Shown here piece after piece: positions 54,957 to 64,000 of a DNA stretch of 64,000 nucleotides. The number at the start of each line of letters is the position of its first letter. The stretch's first letter is position 1. The notes under the pieces were generated by a model, which saw nothing but the letters and a program-made list of their open reading frames with translations, had not been told where the DNA came from and did not search any database. Position numbers and translations under genes: made by a program. The stretch is from an uncultured Ruminococcus sp. (GTDB taxonomy: Bacteria > Bacillota > Clostridia > Monoglobales > Monoglobaceae): NCBI GenBank assembly GCA_902797885.1, contig CADBUP010000020.1:1-64000 (forward strand). The letters are read 5' to 3'.

Positions 54957-57900
54957 TCAGTATAAATCCTCATCATCGCCGCTATAACTTTCATCCTCGG
55001 CAATCTGGTCGAGTGATTCTAAGCCGTCGGCGTCAAGATAGTCAACGTCACCTTCAGAATCCGGGTATGCATCGTCATCATCACCCAAAATATCATCCAG
55101 CTCATCATCTTCATCGTCGTCATCATCGGCAAGGATATCATCAATTTCGGAGTCATCCGAGAAGTCGTGTTCATTCACAGGCTCGTCGTCATTATCTTCT
55201 ATTCCCGAAATACTTACCGGCAAATCAGTATCGTCATCATCAAGCGATTCTCTCAATATAATCTCATTGTTATCTTTATCGAGAACCTTCATATCAAGCG
55301 CAAGGCTCTGTAATTCCTTAATAAGAACCTTGAACGATTCCGGAACGCCCGGCTCCGGAACATTCTCGCCCTTTACGATGGATTCATAGGTTTTAACACG
55401 ACCCACAACGTCATCGGACTTAACCGTCAGGATTTCCTGAAGAGTATATGCCGCGCCGTATGCCTCAAGCGCCCAAACCTCCATCTCACCGAAACGCTGT
55501 CCGCCGAACTGAGCCTTACCACCGAGCGGCTGCTGTGTAACAAGCGAGTAAGGACCTGTCGAACGCGCGTGAATTTTATCGTCTACCAGATGGGCGAGCT
55601 TGAGGTAATGCATATATCCGACGGTTACAGGATTGTCAAAAGGCTCACCCGTACGTCCGTCATAGAGGATTGTCTTACCTGTTTTATCATAGCCCGCTTT
55701 CTCTAAAGCTTCTACTATATCTTCCTCGGTTGCACCGTCAAACACCGGCGTTGCAATCTTCCAGCCGAGAGCCTTCGCCGCATAGCCGAGATGAACCTCA
55801 AGTACCTGACCGATATTCATACGCGAAGGTACGCCGAGCGGGTTAAGTACTATCTGAAGAGGTGTTCCGTCCGGCAGGAACGGCATATCTTCCTCGGGCA
55901 ATATACGGGAAACAACACCCTTGTTACCGTGACGACCCGCCATCTTATCGCCGACAGAGATTTTTCTCTTCTGAGCGATATAACAGCGAACAACCTGGGT
56001 TACACCCGGGGGAAGCTCGTCGCCGTTTGCCCTTGTAAACACTTTAACATCTACTATTATACCATATTCGCCGTGAGGAACACGAAGTGATGTATCTCGC
56101 ACCTCACGCGCCTTTTCACCGAAGATTGCTCTGAGGAGTCTCTCCTCTGCGGTAAGTTCGGTCTCACCCTTGGGCGTAACCTTACCTACCAGAATATCGC
56201 CGCTTTCAACCTCTGCACCGACGCGGATTATACCTCTTTCATCAAGGTCACGAAGCGCGTCCTCACCGACATTCGGTATATCTCTCGTTATCTCTTCGGG
56301 CCCAAGCTTTGTTTCTCTTGCTTCAAGCTCATATTCTTCTATATGAATTGATGTAAATACATCTTCCTTAACAAGCTTCTCGTTTATAAGAACAGCATCC
56401 TCGTAATTGTAACCTTCCCACGTCATAAATCCGATAAGAATGTTACGGCCGAGGCCTATTTCACCGTTCTTTGTAGAGGGGCCGTCAGCGATTATATCGC
56501 CCTTTTCAACCCTCTCACCCGCTTCAACAATCGGGCGCTGGTTTACGCAGGTTCCCTGGTTTGAACGTGTGAACTTAACAAGCTTGTACTTATCTGTTTC
56601 ATGGTTATCATTTTTGATAACTATTTCGGTCGCCGAAACCTTTTCAACCACGCCCGGTTCCTTAGCAAGAATACAAACTCCCGAATCGCGCGCCGCTTTA
56701 TATTCCATACCTGTTCCTACAATTGGTGACTCAGGCATAAGAAGCGGAACCGCCTGACGCTGCATGTTAGAACCCATCAGGGCACGGTTAGCGTCATCGT
56801 TTTCAAGGAATGGAATCATCGCCGTTGCTATCGAGATAACCTGTCTCGGCGATACATCCATATAATCCACCCTGTTCGGCGGAACTTCGATAAATTCATC
56901 TTTATATCGTGTAACAACCTTTTTGTTTACAAACTTGTCATTTTCATCGAGAGGCTCCGTTGCCTGTGCAACATAAAAGCCTTCCTCAACATCGGCGGTC
57001 ATATATATTACATCCTTTGTAACAATGCCGCTTTCTTTATCTACCTTGCGGTACGGAGTTTCGATAAAGCCGTATTCGTTTACCTTAGCAAATCCGCTGA
57101 GCGAGTTGATAAGACCGATGTTAGGTCCTTCAGGCGTCTCAATCGGGCACATACGTCCGTAATGAGAATGGTGAACGTCACGAACCTCAAATCCGGCACG
57201 TTCACGCGAAAGACCGCCGGGGCCCAGCGCGGAGAGCCTTCTCTTGTGAGTAAGCTCACCAAGCGGATTAATCTGATCCATAAACTGCGACAGCTGTGAC
57301 GAACCGAAGAACTCCTTAATCGATGACGTAACCGGACGGATATTTATGAGATTCTGCGGCGTAACCGCGTCTAAGTCCTGAGTTGTCATACGCTCACGCA
57401 CGGCACGCTCCATACGCGAAAGACCAATACGGAATTGGTTCTGTAAGAGTTCGCCCACGCTGCGGATACGGCGGTTACCCAAATGGTCAATATCATCAAC
57501 ATCGCCGACACCCGCCGCGAGATTTCCCACATATGAGATAGATGCGATTATGTCATCTATCAATATATGTCTGGGGATAAGCTCGTCACGTCTGTCATAG
57601 AGAGCCTGTTTAAATTCTTCGGAATTCATATCCGGATACTGTTCGAGAATTTCTTTAAGAACAATACCGCGAACTCTCTCATAAATTCCATACTTGCGGA
57701 GGTCATAATCCACATAATCGTGAAGGTCGACCATTCCGTTTGAGATTACCTTTGTTTTCTGACCGTCAATATCAAGCACAATGTCGTTTATCTGAGCCTT
57801 TTCAAGCGCGTGTGCAATCTCTTTTGTGATTACATCGCCCTCAGCCACAATAATCTCACCGGTCTCGGGATCCGCAACCGTCTGCCCCGACGTAAATCCG

Positions 57901-58754
57901 CAAATCCGATTAGCCAATCTGAGCTTTTTGTTAAACTTATATCTGCCGACTCTTGCGAGGTCATAGCGCCTTGGGTCAAAGAAAAGGTTTGTAATAAGCG
58001 ACTGAGCGCTCTCTACCGTCGGCGGCTCGCCCGGACGGAGCTTTCTGTATATCTCAAGCAGACCTTCTTCGGTATTGGTGGTTGTATCCTTCTCCATTGT
58101 CGCAAGAAGCCGTACATCTTCGCCGAACAATTCATTAATCTGTGCGTCTGTTCCAAAGCCCAATGCCCTTATAAGAACAGTCACCGGCATTTTTCTGTTT
58201 CTATCGATACGAACGTAGAATATATCGTTACTGTCCGTCTCATATTCAAGCCATGCGCCCCTGCTCGGAATAACCTGTGATGAGAACAGCTTCTTACCAA
58301 GCTTATCAAACTCCTGTGAATAATAAGCGCTTGGCGCACGAACAAGCTGAGACACGATGACACGCTCAGCTCCGTTTATAATAAATGTACCGGACGGCGT
58401 CATCAGCGGGAAGTCGCCCATAAAGATTTCCTGCTCCTTGATTTCACCCGATTCCTTGTTGATAAGACGAACCTTTACACGAAGGGGAGCCGCATAAGTC
58501 GCATCTCTCTCCTTACACTCTTCAATATCGTACTTCGGCTCTTTATCAAGCCGATAGTCAATAAAATCCAAAACAAGATTCCCGTTATAGTCCGTAATAG
58601 GCGATACGTCATGAAAAACCTCTTTAAGGCCCTCGTCCAAGAACCATTTGTACGAGTTTATCTGAATTTCAATCAGATTGGGCATCTCCAGAACCTCGTT
58701 GATTTTTCCGTAACTCATACGAGTATTCTTGCCCAGTTTCACAGGATGTACCAT
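54957..58754 (-). CDS. rpoB: RNA polymerase beta subunit with long acidic C-terminal tail
   Basis: 1265 residues from the ATG at 58754, which has GAGGTG upstream. Core motifs include the rifampicin-pocket region [33 protein letters not shown] in pieces, [16 protein letters not shown], and [13 protein letters not shown]. The normal end ([24 protein letters not shown], then [26 protein letters not shown] in pieces) is followed by about 94 residues with 47 Asp/Glu and no Lys or Arg, including two DDIL-x-DDDD units. No ribosomal protein genes lie upstream; a consensus promoter gives a leader of about 215 nt. Confidence 0.98.
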   Translation of the reverse strand: MVHPVKLGKNTRMSYGKINEVLEMPNLIEIQINSYKWFLDEGLKEVFHDVSPITDYNGNLVLDFIDYRLDKEPKYDIEECKERDATYAAPLRVKVRLINKESGEIKEQEIFMGDFPLMTPSGTFIINGAERVIVSQLVRAPSAYYSQEFDKLGKKLFSSQVIPSRGAWLEYETDSNDIFYVRIDRNRKMPVTVLIRALGFGTDAQINELFGEDVRLLATMEKDTTTNTEEGLLEIYRKLRPGEPPTVESAQSLITNLFFDPRRYDLARVGRYKFNKKLRLANRICGFTSGQTVADPETGEIIVAEGDVITKEIAHALEKAQINDIVLDIDGQKTKVISNGMVDLHDYVDYDLRKYGIYERVRGIVLKEILEQYPDMNSEEFKQALYDRRDELIPRHILIDDIIASISYVGNLAAGVGDVDDIDHLGNRRIRSVGELLQNQFRIGLSRMERAVRERMTTQDLDAVTPQNLINIRPVTSSIKEFFGSSQLSQFMDQINPLGELTHKRRLSALGPGGLSRERAGFEVRDVHHSHYGRMCPIETPEGPNIGLINSLSGFAKVNEYGFIETPYRKVDKESGIVTKDVIYMTADVEEGFYVAQATEPLDENDKFVNKKVVTRYKDEFIEVPPNRVDYMDVSPRQVISIATAMIPFLENDDANRALMGSNMQRQAVPLLMPESPIVGTGMEYKAARDSGVCILAKEPGVVEKVSATEIVIKNDNHETDKYKLVKFTRSNQGTCVNQRPIVEAGERVEKGDIIADGPSTKNGEIGLGRNILIGFMTWEGYNYEDAVLINEKLVKEDVFTSIHIEEYELEARETKLGPEEITRDIPNVGEDALRDLDERGIIRVGAEVESGDILVGKVTPKGETELTAEERLLRAIFGEKAREVRDTSLRVPHGEYGIIVDVKVFTRANGDELPPGVTQVVRCYIAQKRKISVGDKMAGRHGNKGVVSRILPEEDMPFLPDGTPLQIVLNPLGVPSRMNIGQVLEVHLGYAAKALGWKIATPVFDGATEEDIVEALEKAGYDKTGKTILYDGRTGEPFDNPVTVGYMHYLKLAHLVDDKIHARSTGPYSLVTQQPLGGKAQFGGQRFGEMEVWALEAYGAAYTLQEILTVKSDDVVGRVKTYESIVKGENVPEPGVPESFKVLIKELQSLALDMKVLDKDNNEIILRESLDDDDTDLPVSISGIEDNDDEPVNEHDFSDDSEIDDILADDDDDEDDELDDILGDDDDAYPDSEGDVDYLDADGLESLDQIAEDESYSGDDEDLY

Positions 58755-58855
58755 AAAACCGCTCACCTCATTAAAAAAATTTCTGAAAGATGTGAAAAAT
58801 TATCGTATTATTTTCGCCGAAACACAGAATTTTCGCTTATGCCCCACAAAATTTC

Positions 58856-58902
58856 ACCGGACACTTGATAATTATCAATTAATATGCTATAATAACTCCG
58901 GT
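58856..58902 (-). promoter_or_regulatory. Two-tier stem in the rpoB leader
   Basis: ACCGGA (58856-58861) and TCCGGT (58897-58902) pair and enclose the 14-bp palindrome TTGATAATTATCAA (58865-58878). It could be a leader structure or a protein site; no T run follows. Confidence 0.5.
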
Positions 58903-58978
58903 TACAAGCCGAAAATATGTTGCCTTAAACCATTCAAAAAAGCAAATACGCAAACTTTCGCACTATAAACAGATAAGT

Positions 58979-59007
58979 ATTATAACATTAAATTTTTAAA
59001 TTGTCAA
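58979..59007 (-). promoter_or_regulatory. Sigma-A promoter of rpoBC
   Basis: On the minus strand TTGACA (59002-59007), 17 bp, TATAAT (58979-58984): full consensus. Confidence 0.88.
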
Positions 59008-59026
59008 GAGGTTTTAAGGGAAAATA

Positions 59027-59056
59027 TACATAAATTCCTACATAAATTAATATAAT
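59027..59056 (+). promoter_or_regulatory. Promoter of the SLH-phosphodiester glycosidase gene, with direct repeats in place of a -35 box
   Basis: TATAAT at 59051-59056 has no recognisable -35 hexamer 16-18 bp upstream. Instead TACATAAATT occurs twice, at 59027-59036 and 59039-59048 (12-bp period), which suggests an activator-dependent promoter. Confidence 0.5.
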
Positions 59057-59083
59057 TATTCGTCTTTGGAGGACTGACATATT

Positions 59084-61711
59084 ATGACTAACTTAAATTC
59101 TATCTTAAATCGCATTAAAAAACCGACATTTCGCGGGTTAAAAACCGTCTTTCCGATTATTGTTGCGGCGGCGCTTCTCCCTCAGGCTGTCTTTGCCGAT
59201 GTTCTCGGCACACACATATCCTCAGAGAGTTCAAAGATTGCGCCCGAAACCGTATATACAAAAAACGTGTTCGATGATTCTTCGGTCGGCAAGCAGACCG
59301 AAAATTACGTCGAGTACAAGCCTAACGCCGTTGTTCATCCCGCGGTTACAAACGGCTGGTCGGCATACGGAAAGCGTACCGTCAGCCAGGCGGCCGAGAT
59401 TCTAAAGCAGAAGGGTCATAACCCCGCGATGGGTATGAATGCTGACTTTTTCTCATTTCAGACCGGCGTCCCTATGAGCAACACTCTGATAGACGGAAGA
59501 ATATACACCGCTGATTCGTCCTGGATGCCCGGGATCGGTTTCCGCAGTAACGGCACCGCGTTCACCGCGACGTTTCCTATAAATACTACGGTCGCCCTTG
59601 ACGACGGCTCGTCATTTAAGGTTGAATGTATAAATAAATACCGTCAGCCGTATGCTCTGTATCTCTTTAACAGCGATTTCGGAAACAGCACTCACTCCCC
59701 CGGTATGGGAACGGATATTGTTCTCGGAAGCGTGTCGGATTCCTTCAGAATCGGCGGCGAGGTAACCGCGGTGGTTGAGAGCATCACTCAGAACGACGGC
59801 TCTGTTCCGATTCCTGAAGGAAAGCTGATTTTAAGCGTTGCGGACAGCGCCTCTGACGAACTCAAAAGCAGGCTTTCAAATTTATCGGTCGGCAAGACCG
59901 TAACCATATCAACCTCCGCGTCAGCGGAGGAGGAGCTTTGGAAAAGCGCAGATTATGCAATAGGCACCCTCGGCGGTAAGCTCATCACCAACGGTCAGCT
60001 CGATTATGAAGACGAGGCCGCCGCTCCGCGAAGCGCAGTCGGCATTAAAGCGAACGGAAATATCATCTTTTATACATTAGACGGAAGACAATCCGGCTAT
60101 AGCTACGGCGCAAGAAAGTCCACCGTTGCAAAGCGCCTTCTTGAGCTTGGCTGCGTCGAAGCGATAAGCCTTGACGGCGGCGGCTCTACCTCAATGGGAA
60201 TTGCCCCGGTGGACAGCTATAACTTTAACATAGTAAACTCGCCGTCTGACGGAAACTTAAGAAGCTGTGCAAACTTCCTGTTTCTTCTCAAGCCGTTCTC
60301 TAACGGAATTCCATATGAATTAATGCTCAGTAACGACGGAATTTATATGCTGTCGGGTTCGTCCGTTTCGATGGCGGTATCACAGGCTCTTGATTCATCA
60401 TATGCATATACTGATATTCCGTCTGGAATTAAATATACCGTTTCATACGATGCCGAAACCCCGGACGGCTCGGGGAAAGGCTCGTATATAGACGAGAACG
60501 GATACCTTACCGTGCACGGAAACGGAACGGTATATGTTTCGGCGTCATCAGACGAAGCATCCGGAGAAGCCTCGGCGGTTTCGGTTACTACTCCGAACTC
60601 AATTCAAATCTACAGCACCGACAACGGCTATGACATAAACACTCTTGACCTCGAACCGAATTCAACAATAAATCTCAGCGCAAAAAGCTATTGGGGCGGA
60701 AAGGAACTTGTTTCCGAAAACGACTGTTATAAATGGACGGTTATAAGCGACAACGCCCCTGTCGGAAGCGTTGATTCAAACGGCGTTTTTCGCGCCTCTG
60801 ACATAGACGGCGCAACGGGAAAGCTCGCTGTAAGCGCGGGCATCTGTTCGGTTGAAATCCCCATAGCAATAAAAGGCGGAGCATCTTCATCCGAGAATGT
60901 AATCTATCCGACGATAGAAGGCGGCGTTTCCGGCGAAACATTGACAGCGACCATCAAGTATGACGGCCTTAAAAAGGAAAATATCCGTGTCACGGCGGAT
61001 AACGCAGATGTTGACTTTGACTTTAATCAGACCTCTCAAAAGCTTGCGTGCAGTCTTCCCGACGGCTATCATCGTGTGGCGATATTTGTCACAACCGACA
61101 ACGGAATCTCATCAATGAAATTCTTTGATTTGGGCGATATTAAGACAATAGATAACGCCTTTTCCGACACCGCATCGCACTGGGCAAGGGACTATATATC
61201 CTACCTGGCGCAGCGGGGCGTTGTTAAAGGAAACCTCGAAGATAATGAAACAATCCGTTTTAATCCCGACAATAATATGACAAGGGTTGAATTCGCAATC
61301 ATGATGTGTAACTATCTCGGAGCAAACCCGGAAGACTACGCCGATGTCGAACTTCCGTTTATCGACAAGGACGAAATTCCATGGTGGGCCGAAAGTCAGG
61401 TTAAAGCGGTGTATAAGCTCGGAATAATGCAGGGTCAGCTCGGTCAATATGGGGTGTCATTCAACCCTCTTGCAAACATCAACCGTATGGAGTTTGCCAT
61501 CTCTCTGAATCGTATGCTCCCGAGCGGTCTGGCTTCAAAGCCCGTAACCTCGGCGGACGCAGAGGATATTCCGTTTTGGGCAGAGAAGAGTATGCGCACC
61601 GTCTGCACACAGGGGATAATGAACGGTTATCCCGACGGAACGCTCAGGCCGCTCAGAAGCGTAACCCGTGCCGAGGCCGTAAAAATGTTGTTTAACGTCT
61701 TCGGAATATAG
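59084..61711 (+). CDS. S-layer-anchored phosphodiester glycosidase (NAGPA domain) protein
   Basis: 875 residues. A signal peptide (about 15-39, ending PQAVFA) leads to a phosphodiester glycosidase domain (about 90-410) with GMNADFFSFQTGVPMSNTLIDGR, APRSAVGIKANGNIIFYTLDGRQ in pieces, and SLDGGGSTSMG. A long beta-rich, Ig-like middle follows (about 410-690). Three SLH domains end the protein (about 695-875), each with a DxxxHWA-like start and a GxxxxxFxPxxxxTRxE pattern, anchoring it to wall polymer. The NAGPA family removes GlcNAc from phosphodiesters; here a wall or capsule polymer is a likely target. GGAGG lies 10 nt before the ATG. Confidence 0.9.
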   Translation: MTNLNSILNRIKKPTFRGLKTVFPIIVAAALLPQAVFADVLGTHISSESSKIAPETVYTKNVFDDSSVGKQTENYVEYKPNAVVHPAVTNGWSAYGKRTVSQAAEILKQKGHNPAMGMNADFFSFQTGVPMSNTLIDGRIYTADSSWMPGIGFRSNGTAFTATFPINTTVALDDGSSFKVECINKYRQPYALYLFNSDFGNSTHSPGMGTDIVLGSVSDSFRIGGEVTAVVESITQNDGSVPIPEGKLILSVADSASDELKSRLSNLSVGKTVTISTSASAEEELWKSADYAIGTLGGKLITNGQLDYEDEAAAPRSAVGIKANGNIIFYTLDGRQSGYSYGARKSTVAKRLLELGCVEAISLDGGGSTSMGIAPVDSYNFNIVNSPSDGNLRSCANFLFLLKPFSNGIPYELMLSNDGIYMLSGSSVSMAVSQALDSSYAYTDIPSGIKYTVSYDAETPDGSGKGSYIDENGYLTVHGNGTVYVSASSDEASGEASAVSVTTPNSIQIYSTDNGYDINTLDLEPNSTINLSAKSYWGGKELVSENDCYKWTVISDNAPVGSVDSNGVFRASDIDGATGKLAVSAGICSVEIPIAIKGGASSSENVIYPTIEGGVSGETLTATIKYDGLKKENIRVTADNADVDFDFNQTSQKLACSLPDGYHRVAIFVTTDNGISSMKFFDLGDIKTIDNAFSDTASHWARDYISYLAQRGVVKGNLEDNETIRFNPDNNMTRVEFAIMMCNYLGANPEDYADVELPFIDKDEIPWWAESQVKAVYKLGIMQGQLGQYGVSFNPLANINRMEFAISLNRMLPSGLASKPVTSADAEDIPFWAEKSMRTVCTQGIMNGYPDGTLRPLRSVTRAEAVKMLFNVFGI

Positions 61712-61718
61712 CCTCGGC

Positions 61719-61747
61719 TTGACAAAACCACCGATTTGGTATATACT
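61719..61747 (+). promoter_or_regulatory. Sigma-A promoter of the SLH-only gene
   Basis: TTGACA (61719-61724), 17 bp, TATACT (61742-61747), beginning 8 bp after the previous stop codon. Confidence 0.85.
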
Positions 61748-61790
61748 ATGGAATCGAAAAATGTTTACGCGAAAACAGGAGGTTTTCATT

Positions 61791-62444
61791 ATGAAAAGAT
61801 TATTGGCATTAACTGTGGCAATATTCCTTACCTGCGGTGCGCTTAGTGTTTCAGCAAGAGAATTATTTGACGATGTATCCGACTCGGATTGGGCGGCGCA
61901 ATATATTTATAATCTGACCGACAGGGGAATAATAGGCGGTTACGGTGACGGCACATTCAGACAGTTTGACAACGTTCAGCGCTGTGAATACGCAAAGATG
62001 CTTGTCAACATTGCGAAAATTCCGATAGTGGCAAGCGCCGTTTCTCCTTACACCGATGTTCCGGCATCAGAATGGTTCTTTCGCTATATAAATTCAGTAT
62101 CGCCGTATATGACGGGATTCCAGGATTCAGACGGCACGCTGTTTTTCGCCCCCGAGGAGGCGGCGACACGCGAGGCCGTTGCGGTAGCAATGGTTAAGGC
62201 AAAGGGTCTTGACACAGTCCAATACGACGATCCCGACGGTTATCTCGCAGAAAGATTTTCGGATTGGGAGGATATTTCGGCCTTCAATCGCGCCTACATC
62301 TGTGCGGCGGTTGACAACGGAATCTTTACCGGCGATGAAAACGGAACGTTCCGCCCCGGTGCTCCTATAATCAGAGCGGAAATTGTAGCCGTACTCTATA
62401 AGGCATTTCCTGACGAAAACAACGTTCAGCCGAATGTCAGGTAG
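61791..62444 (+). CDS. Secreted protein consisting of three SLH domains
   Basis: 217 residues. A signal peptide (MKRLLALTVAIFLTCGALSVSA) is followed directly by three SLH domains: about 24-75 (FDDVSDSDWAAQYIYNL, GYGDGTFRQF), about 82-140 (YTDVPASEWFFRYI) and about 150-210 (FSDWEDISAFNRAYICAAV, GTFRPG). There is no other domain, so it may be a small S-layer or wall-coating protein. AGGAGG lies 8 nt before the ATG; the frame is open upstream only into the promoter. Confidence 0.92.
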   Translation: MKRLLALTVAIFLTCGALSVSARELFDDVSDSDWAAQYIYNLTDRGIIGGYGDGTFRQFDNVQRCEYAKMLVNIAKIPIVASAVSPYTDVPASEWFFRYINSVSPYMTGFQDSDGTLFFAPEEAATREAVAVAMVKAKGLDTVQYDDPDGYLAERFSDWEDISAFNRAYICAAVDNGIFTGDENGTFRPGAPIIRAEIVAVLYKAFPDENNVQPNVR

Positions 62445-62762
62445 CTCTTTTCGCTGAAATCGGGTCTTGATAAACATCTAAAAGGATAGCTATATGACAG
62501 CAGGGTGCTGAGAGTAAGCTACTCACAGCGCCTGTCTTAAATTATATAAGACGCTGCATATCATATATTATATATTTTATGTAATATATTTAAGATAAGG
62601 TTAAACGCAAGCTAACATTCTTTCGTTAAACCCCAGACAGAATCAACTGTCCGCGCAAGCCCCTAAGGGTATCGCGGCCGCAAAATCTCTTTTTATTTAC
62701 CCCCTGCCGAAAAGAGATTTAATAAACCCTTTGCCGGCGCAGGGCGGCGGAATGGAGATTTT
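62445..62762 (+). promoter_or_regulatory. Structured leader of glnN, candidate regulatory RNA
   Basis: 318 bp without a gene. Hairpins in order: GACAG...CTGTC with inner GCTG-x-GAGTA/TACTC-x-CAGC (62496-62536); GGTTAAACG/CGTTAAACC with one mismatch (62599-62632); GACAG-AATCAA-CTGTC (62636-62651); CCGCG/CGCGG enclosing CCC-CTAA-GGG (62651-62677); AAATCTCTTTT/AAAAGAGATTT (62683-62720). The loop of the last holds CCCTGCCG (62702-62709), which can pair with CGGC-g-CAGGG (62735-62744) just before the GGAG ribosome binding site, giving a pseudoknot. A weak promoter TTGATA-18-TATATG precedes it at 62468-62496. It is not a glnA/Downstream-peptide glutamine riboswitch as I know them. Confidence 0.55.
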
Positions 62763-64000
62763 ATGCCTAATTTAAAAGAAGTATTCGCAAGTTCGGTGTT
62801 TGACAACGCCACAATGCAAGAAAGACTCCCCAAGGATATTTATAAGCAGGTCAGAAAGACCAAGGAGGAGGGCGTACCGCTCACCCGCGAGGTTGCCGAT
62901 GTTGTTGCTAACGCAATGAAAGACTGGGCAATCGAAAAAGGCGTCACTCACTTCACACACTGGTTTCAGCCGATGACCGGAATCACCGCCGAAAAGCATG
63001 ACTGTTTTATGTCGGTCACAAATGACGGTCAGATTATAATGGAGCTTTCGGGAAAGGAACTTATCAAGGGTGAGACGGATGCGTCAAGCTTCCCGTCGGG
63101 CGGATTGCGCTCCACGTTTGAAGCAAGGGGTTATACAGCATGGGACCCTACCTCCGACGCATTTATAAAAGACGGAATTCTCTGTATCCCGACGGTATTT
63201 TGTTCATACACCGGCGAGGCTCTTGATAAAAAAACACCGCTTCTCCGTTCGATGGAGGCGCTTAATACCCAGTCGCTCAGAATACTCAGGCTGTTTGGCA
63301 TGAATGATGTAAAGCGCGTCAGCATTACCGTCGGTCCCGAACAGGAATACTTCCTGATAGACAGAAAAATCGCGCTCAAACGCCGCGATATTACATATAC
63401 GGGAAGAACTCTCTTCGGCGCAATGCCGCCGAAAGGTCAGGAGCTTGATGACCATTACTTCGGTGTAATCAAGACGCGCGTATCTGAATATATGCGTGAC
63501 CTTGACGTTGAACTCTGGAAGCTCGGCGTGCGCGCAAAGACAAAGCACAACGAGGTCGCCCCCGCTCAGCACGAGCTTGCCCCGTTATACGCATCGGGCA
63601 ACATCGCCGCTGACCATAATCAGCTTATGATGGAGCTGATGAAAAAAGTTGCTGAAAAGCACGGAATGAAGTGTCTGCTTCACGAAAAGCCTTTTGCCGG
63701 CGTAAACGGAAGCGGCAAGCATGACAACTGGTCTCTCGGCACGGACACAGGCATAAATCTTTTAAAACCGGGAAAGAATCCGCGCGACAACACATTATTC
63801 CTGATATTCTTCTGCGCCGTTGTCAAGGCGGTTGACGAGTACCAGGATATGCTTCGCATCTCTGTCGCAAGCGCAGGTAACGACCACCGTCTCGGCGGAA
63901 GCGAAGCCCCGCCCGCAATCATCTCTATGTTCGTGGGCGACGATCTGGCAGAGGTTTTAAAATCTGTCGCCGACGGAAGCGATTATATTGCCAAAGCAAG
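62763..64000 (+). CDS. glnN: Glutamine synthetase type III (3' truncated by the window)
   Basis: 412 codons are present and the frame is open at the right edge; the family is about 700 residues. GS III makes glutamine from glutamate and ammonia and is common in Clostridia and Bacteroidetes. Recognisable segments: [19 protein letters not shown] near 62-80, [21 protein letters not shown] in pieces, [13 protein letters not shown] near 195, [12 protein letters not shown] near 260, [16 protein letters not shown] near 318 and [17 protein letters not shown] near 375. GGAG lies 8 nt before the ATG. The long structured leader suggests nitrogen-dependent control. Confidence 0.96.
   Translation, partial: MPNLKEVFASSVFDNATMQERLPKDIYKQVRKTKEEGVPLTREVADVVANAMKDWAIEKGVTHFTHWFQPMTGITAEKHDCFMSVTNDGQIIMELSGKELIKGETDASSFPSGGLRSTFEARGYTAWDPTSDAFIKDGILCIPTVFCSYTGEALDKKTPLLRSMEALNTQSLRILRLFGMNDVKRVSITVGPEQEYFLIDRKIALKRRDITYTGRTLFGAMPPKGQELDDHYFGVIKTRVSEYMRDLDVELWKLGVRAKTKHNEVAPAQHELAPLYASGNIAADHNQLMMELMKKVAEKHGMKCLLHEKPFAGVNGSGKHDNWSLGTDTGINLLKPGKNPRDNTLFLIFFCAVVKAVDEYQDMLRISVASAGNDHRLGGSEAPPAIISMFVGDDLAEVLKSVADGSDYIAKA

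Noticed and set aside
54957-55260. An open frame on the plus strand opposite the rpoB tail
   Set aside because: It is the shadow of the repetitive acidic codons (GAT/GAC read as ATC/GTC complements) and encodes a His/Arg-rich artefact.
58865-58878. Fur-type operator (TTGATAATTATCAA) in the rpoB leader
   Set aside because: The palindrome resembles part of a Fur box but lacks its length and spacing, and iron control of rpoB is implausible.
62494-62511. Five-codon leader peptide (ATG to TGA) before glnN
   Set aside because: It has an AAGGA-like site upstream, but its codons show no regulatory enrichment and such short frames are common by chance.

Overview
The window reads as chromosome of an anaerobic, endospore-forming Firmicute of the class Clostridia. 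The taxonomic call rests on the sporulation cassette spoIIAA-spoIIAB-sigF followed by spoVAC-AD-AE, a type III glutamine synthetase, a clostridial 2[4Fe-4S] ferredoxin, a pyrophosphate-type phosphofructokinase, several radical-SAM enzymes, sigma-A promoters with TTGACA/TATAAT boxes 17 bp apart, and strong GGAGG-type ribosome binding sites. Genes are dense and ordinary in codon use. I see no rRNA, tRNA, CRISPR array, transposase or prophage. Almost all of the window is core genome, so the unusual signals lie in gene order, leaders and a few odd proteins.

Layout. 1-1.6 kb: 3' part of an AraC-type response regulator and a DUF4234 membrane protein with a structured leader. 2-12.5 kb (+): cysteine desulfurase-thiI-cinA-recA-recX-rimO-pgsA-plsX-acpP-rnc-radical SAM gene, joining tRNA thiolation, recombination, phospholipid/fatty-acid synthesis and RNA processing. 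12.5-19.2 kb (-): nth, recJ, relA, an MBL hydrolase and a short HemZ (transcribed in that order), the stringent-response neighbourhood. 19.3-23.5 kb (+): glyA-rarA-ruvX-polysaccharide deacetylase-DUF1292. 23.5-29.8 kb (-): rsmG, a small ferredoxin, then a replication-origin-type cluster (dnaN-recF-remB-gyrB) whose last gene is a ThyX-like protein; dnaA and the S4-domain gene yaaA are absent from the cluster. 30-37.6 kb: a GDSL hydrolase (+), then on (-) mreB-like, exoA, ykvI-like, a yybP-ykoY (manganese) riboswitch driving mntP-caxA, TIGR04086/yajC, and an SH3-NlpC/P60 cell-wall hydrolase. 38-43.4 kb (+): NhaC-type antiporter with an odd N-terminus, then spoIIA and spoVA. 43.4-51.2 kb: ABC exporter (-), AraC regulator (+), then on (-) pfk-TSCPD protein and an FHA-RodA/FtsW-PBP cluster. 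51.3-58.8 kb (-): rpoB-rpoC, detached from ribosomal protein genes and with a long acidic RpoB tail. 59-64 kb (+): two S-layer-homology proteins and the start of glnN behind a 318-bp structured leader.

The most interesting leads are the possible pseudoknot leader of glnN, the ThyX-like gene attached to the dnaN-gyrB operon, the structured leader of the DUF4234 gene, a palindrome that encloses the recA promoter and recurs in part in the nth/glyA divergent region, three helical-turn-spaced repeats behind the mreB promoter, and the acidic RpoB tail. All assignments come from reading the sequence and family knowledge; no database search or folding program was run.
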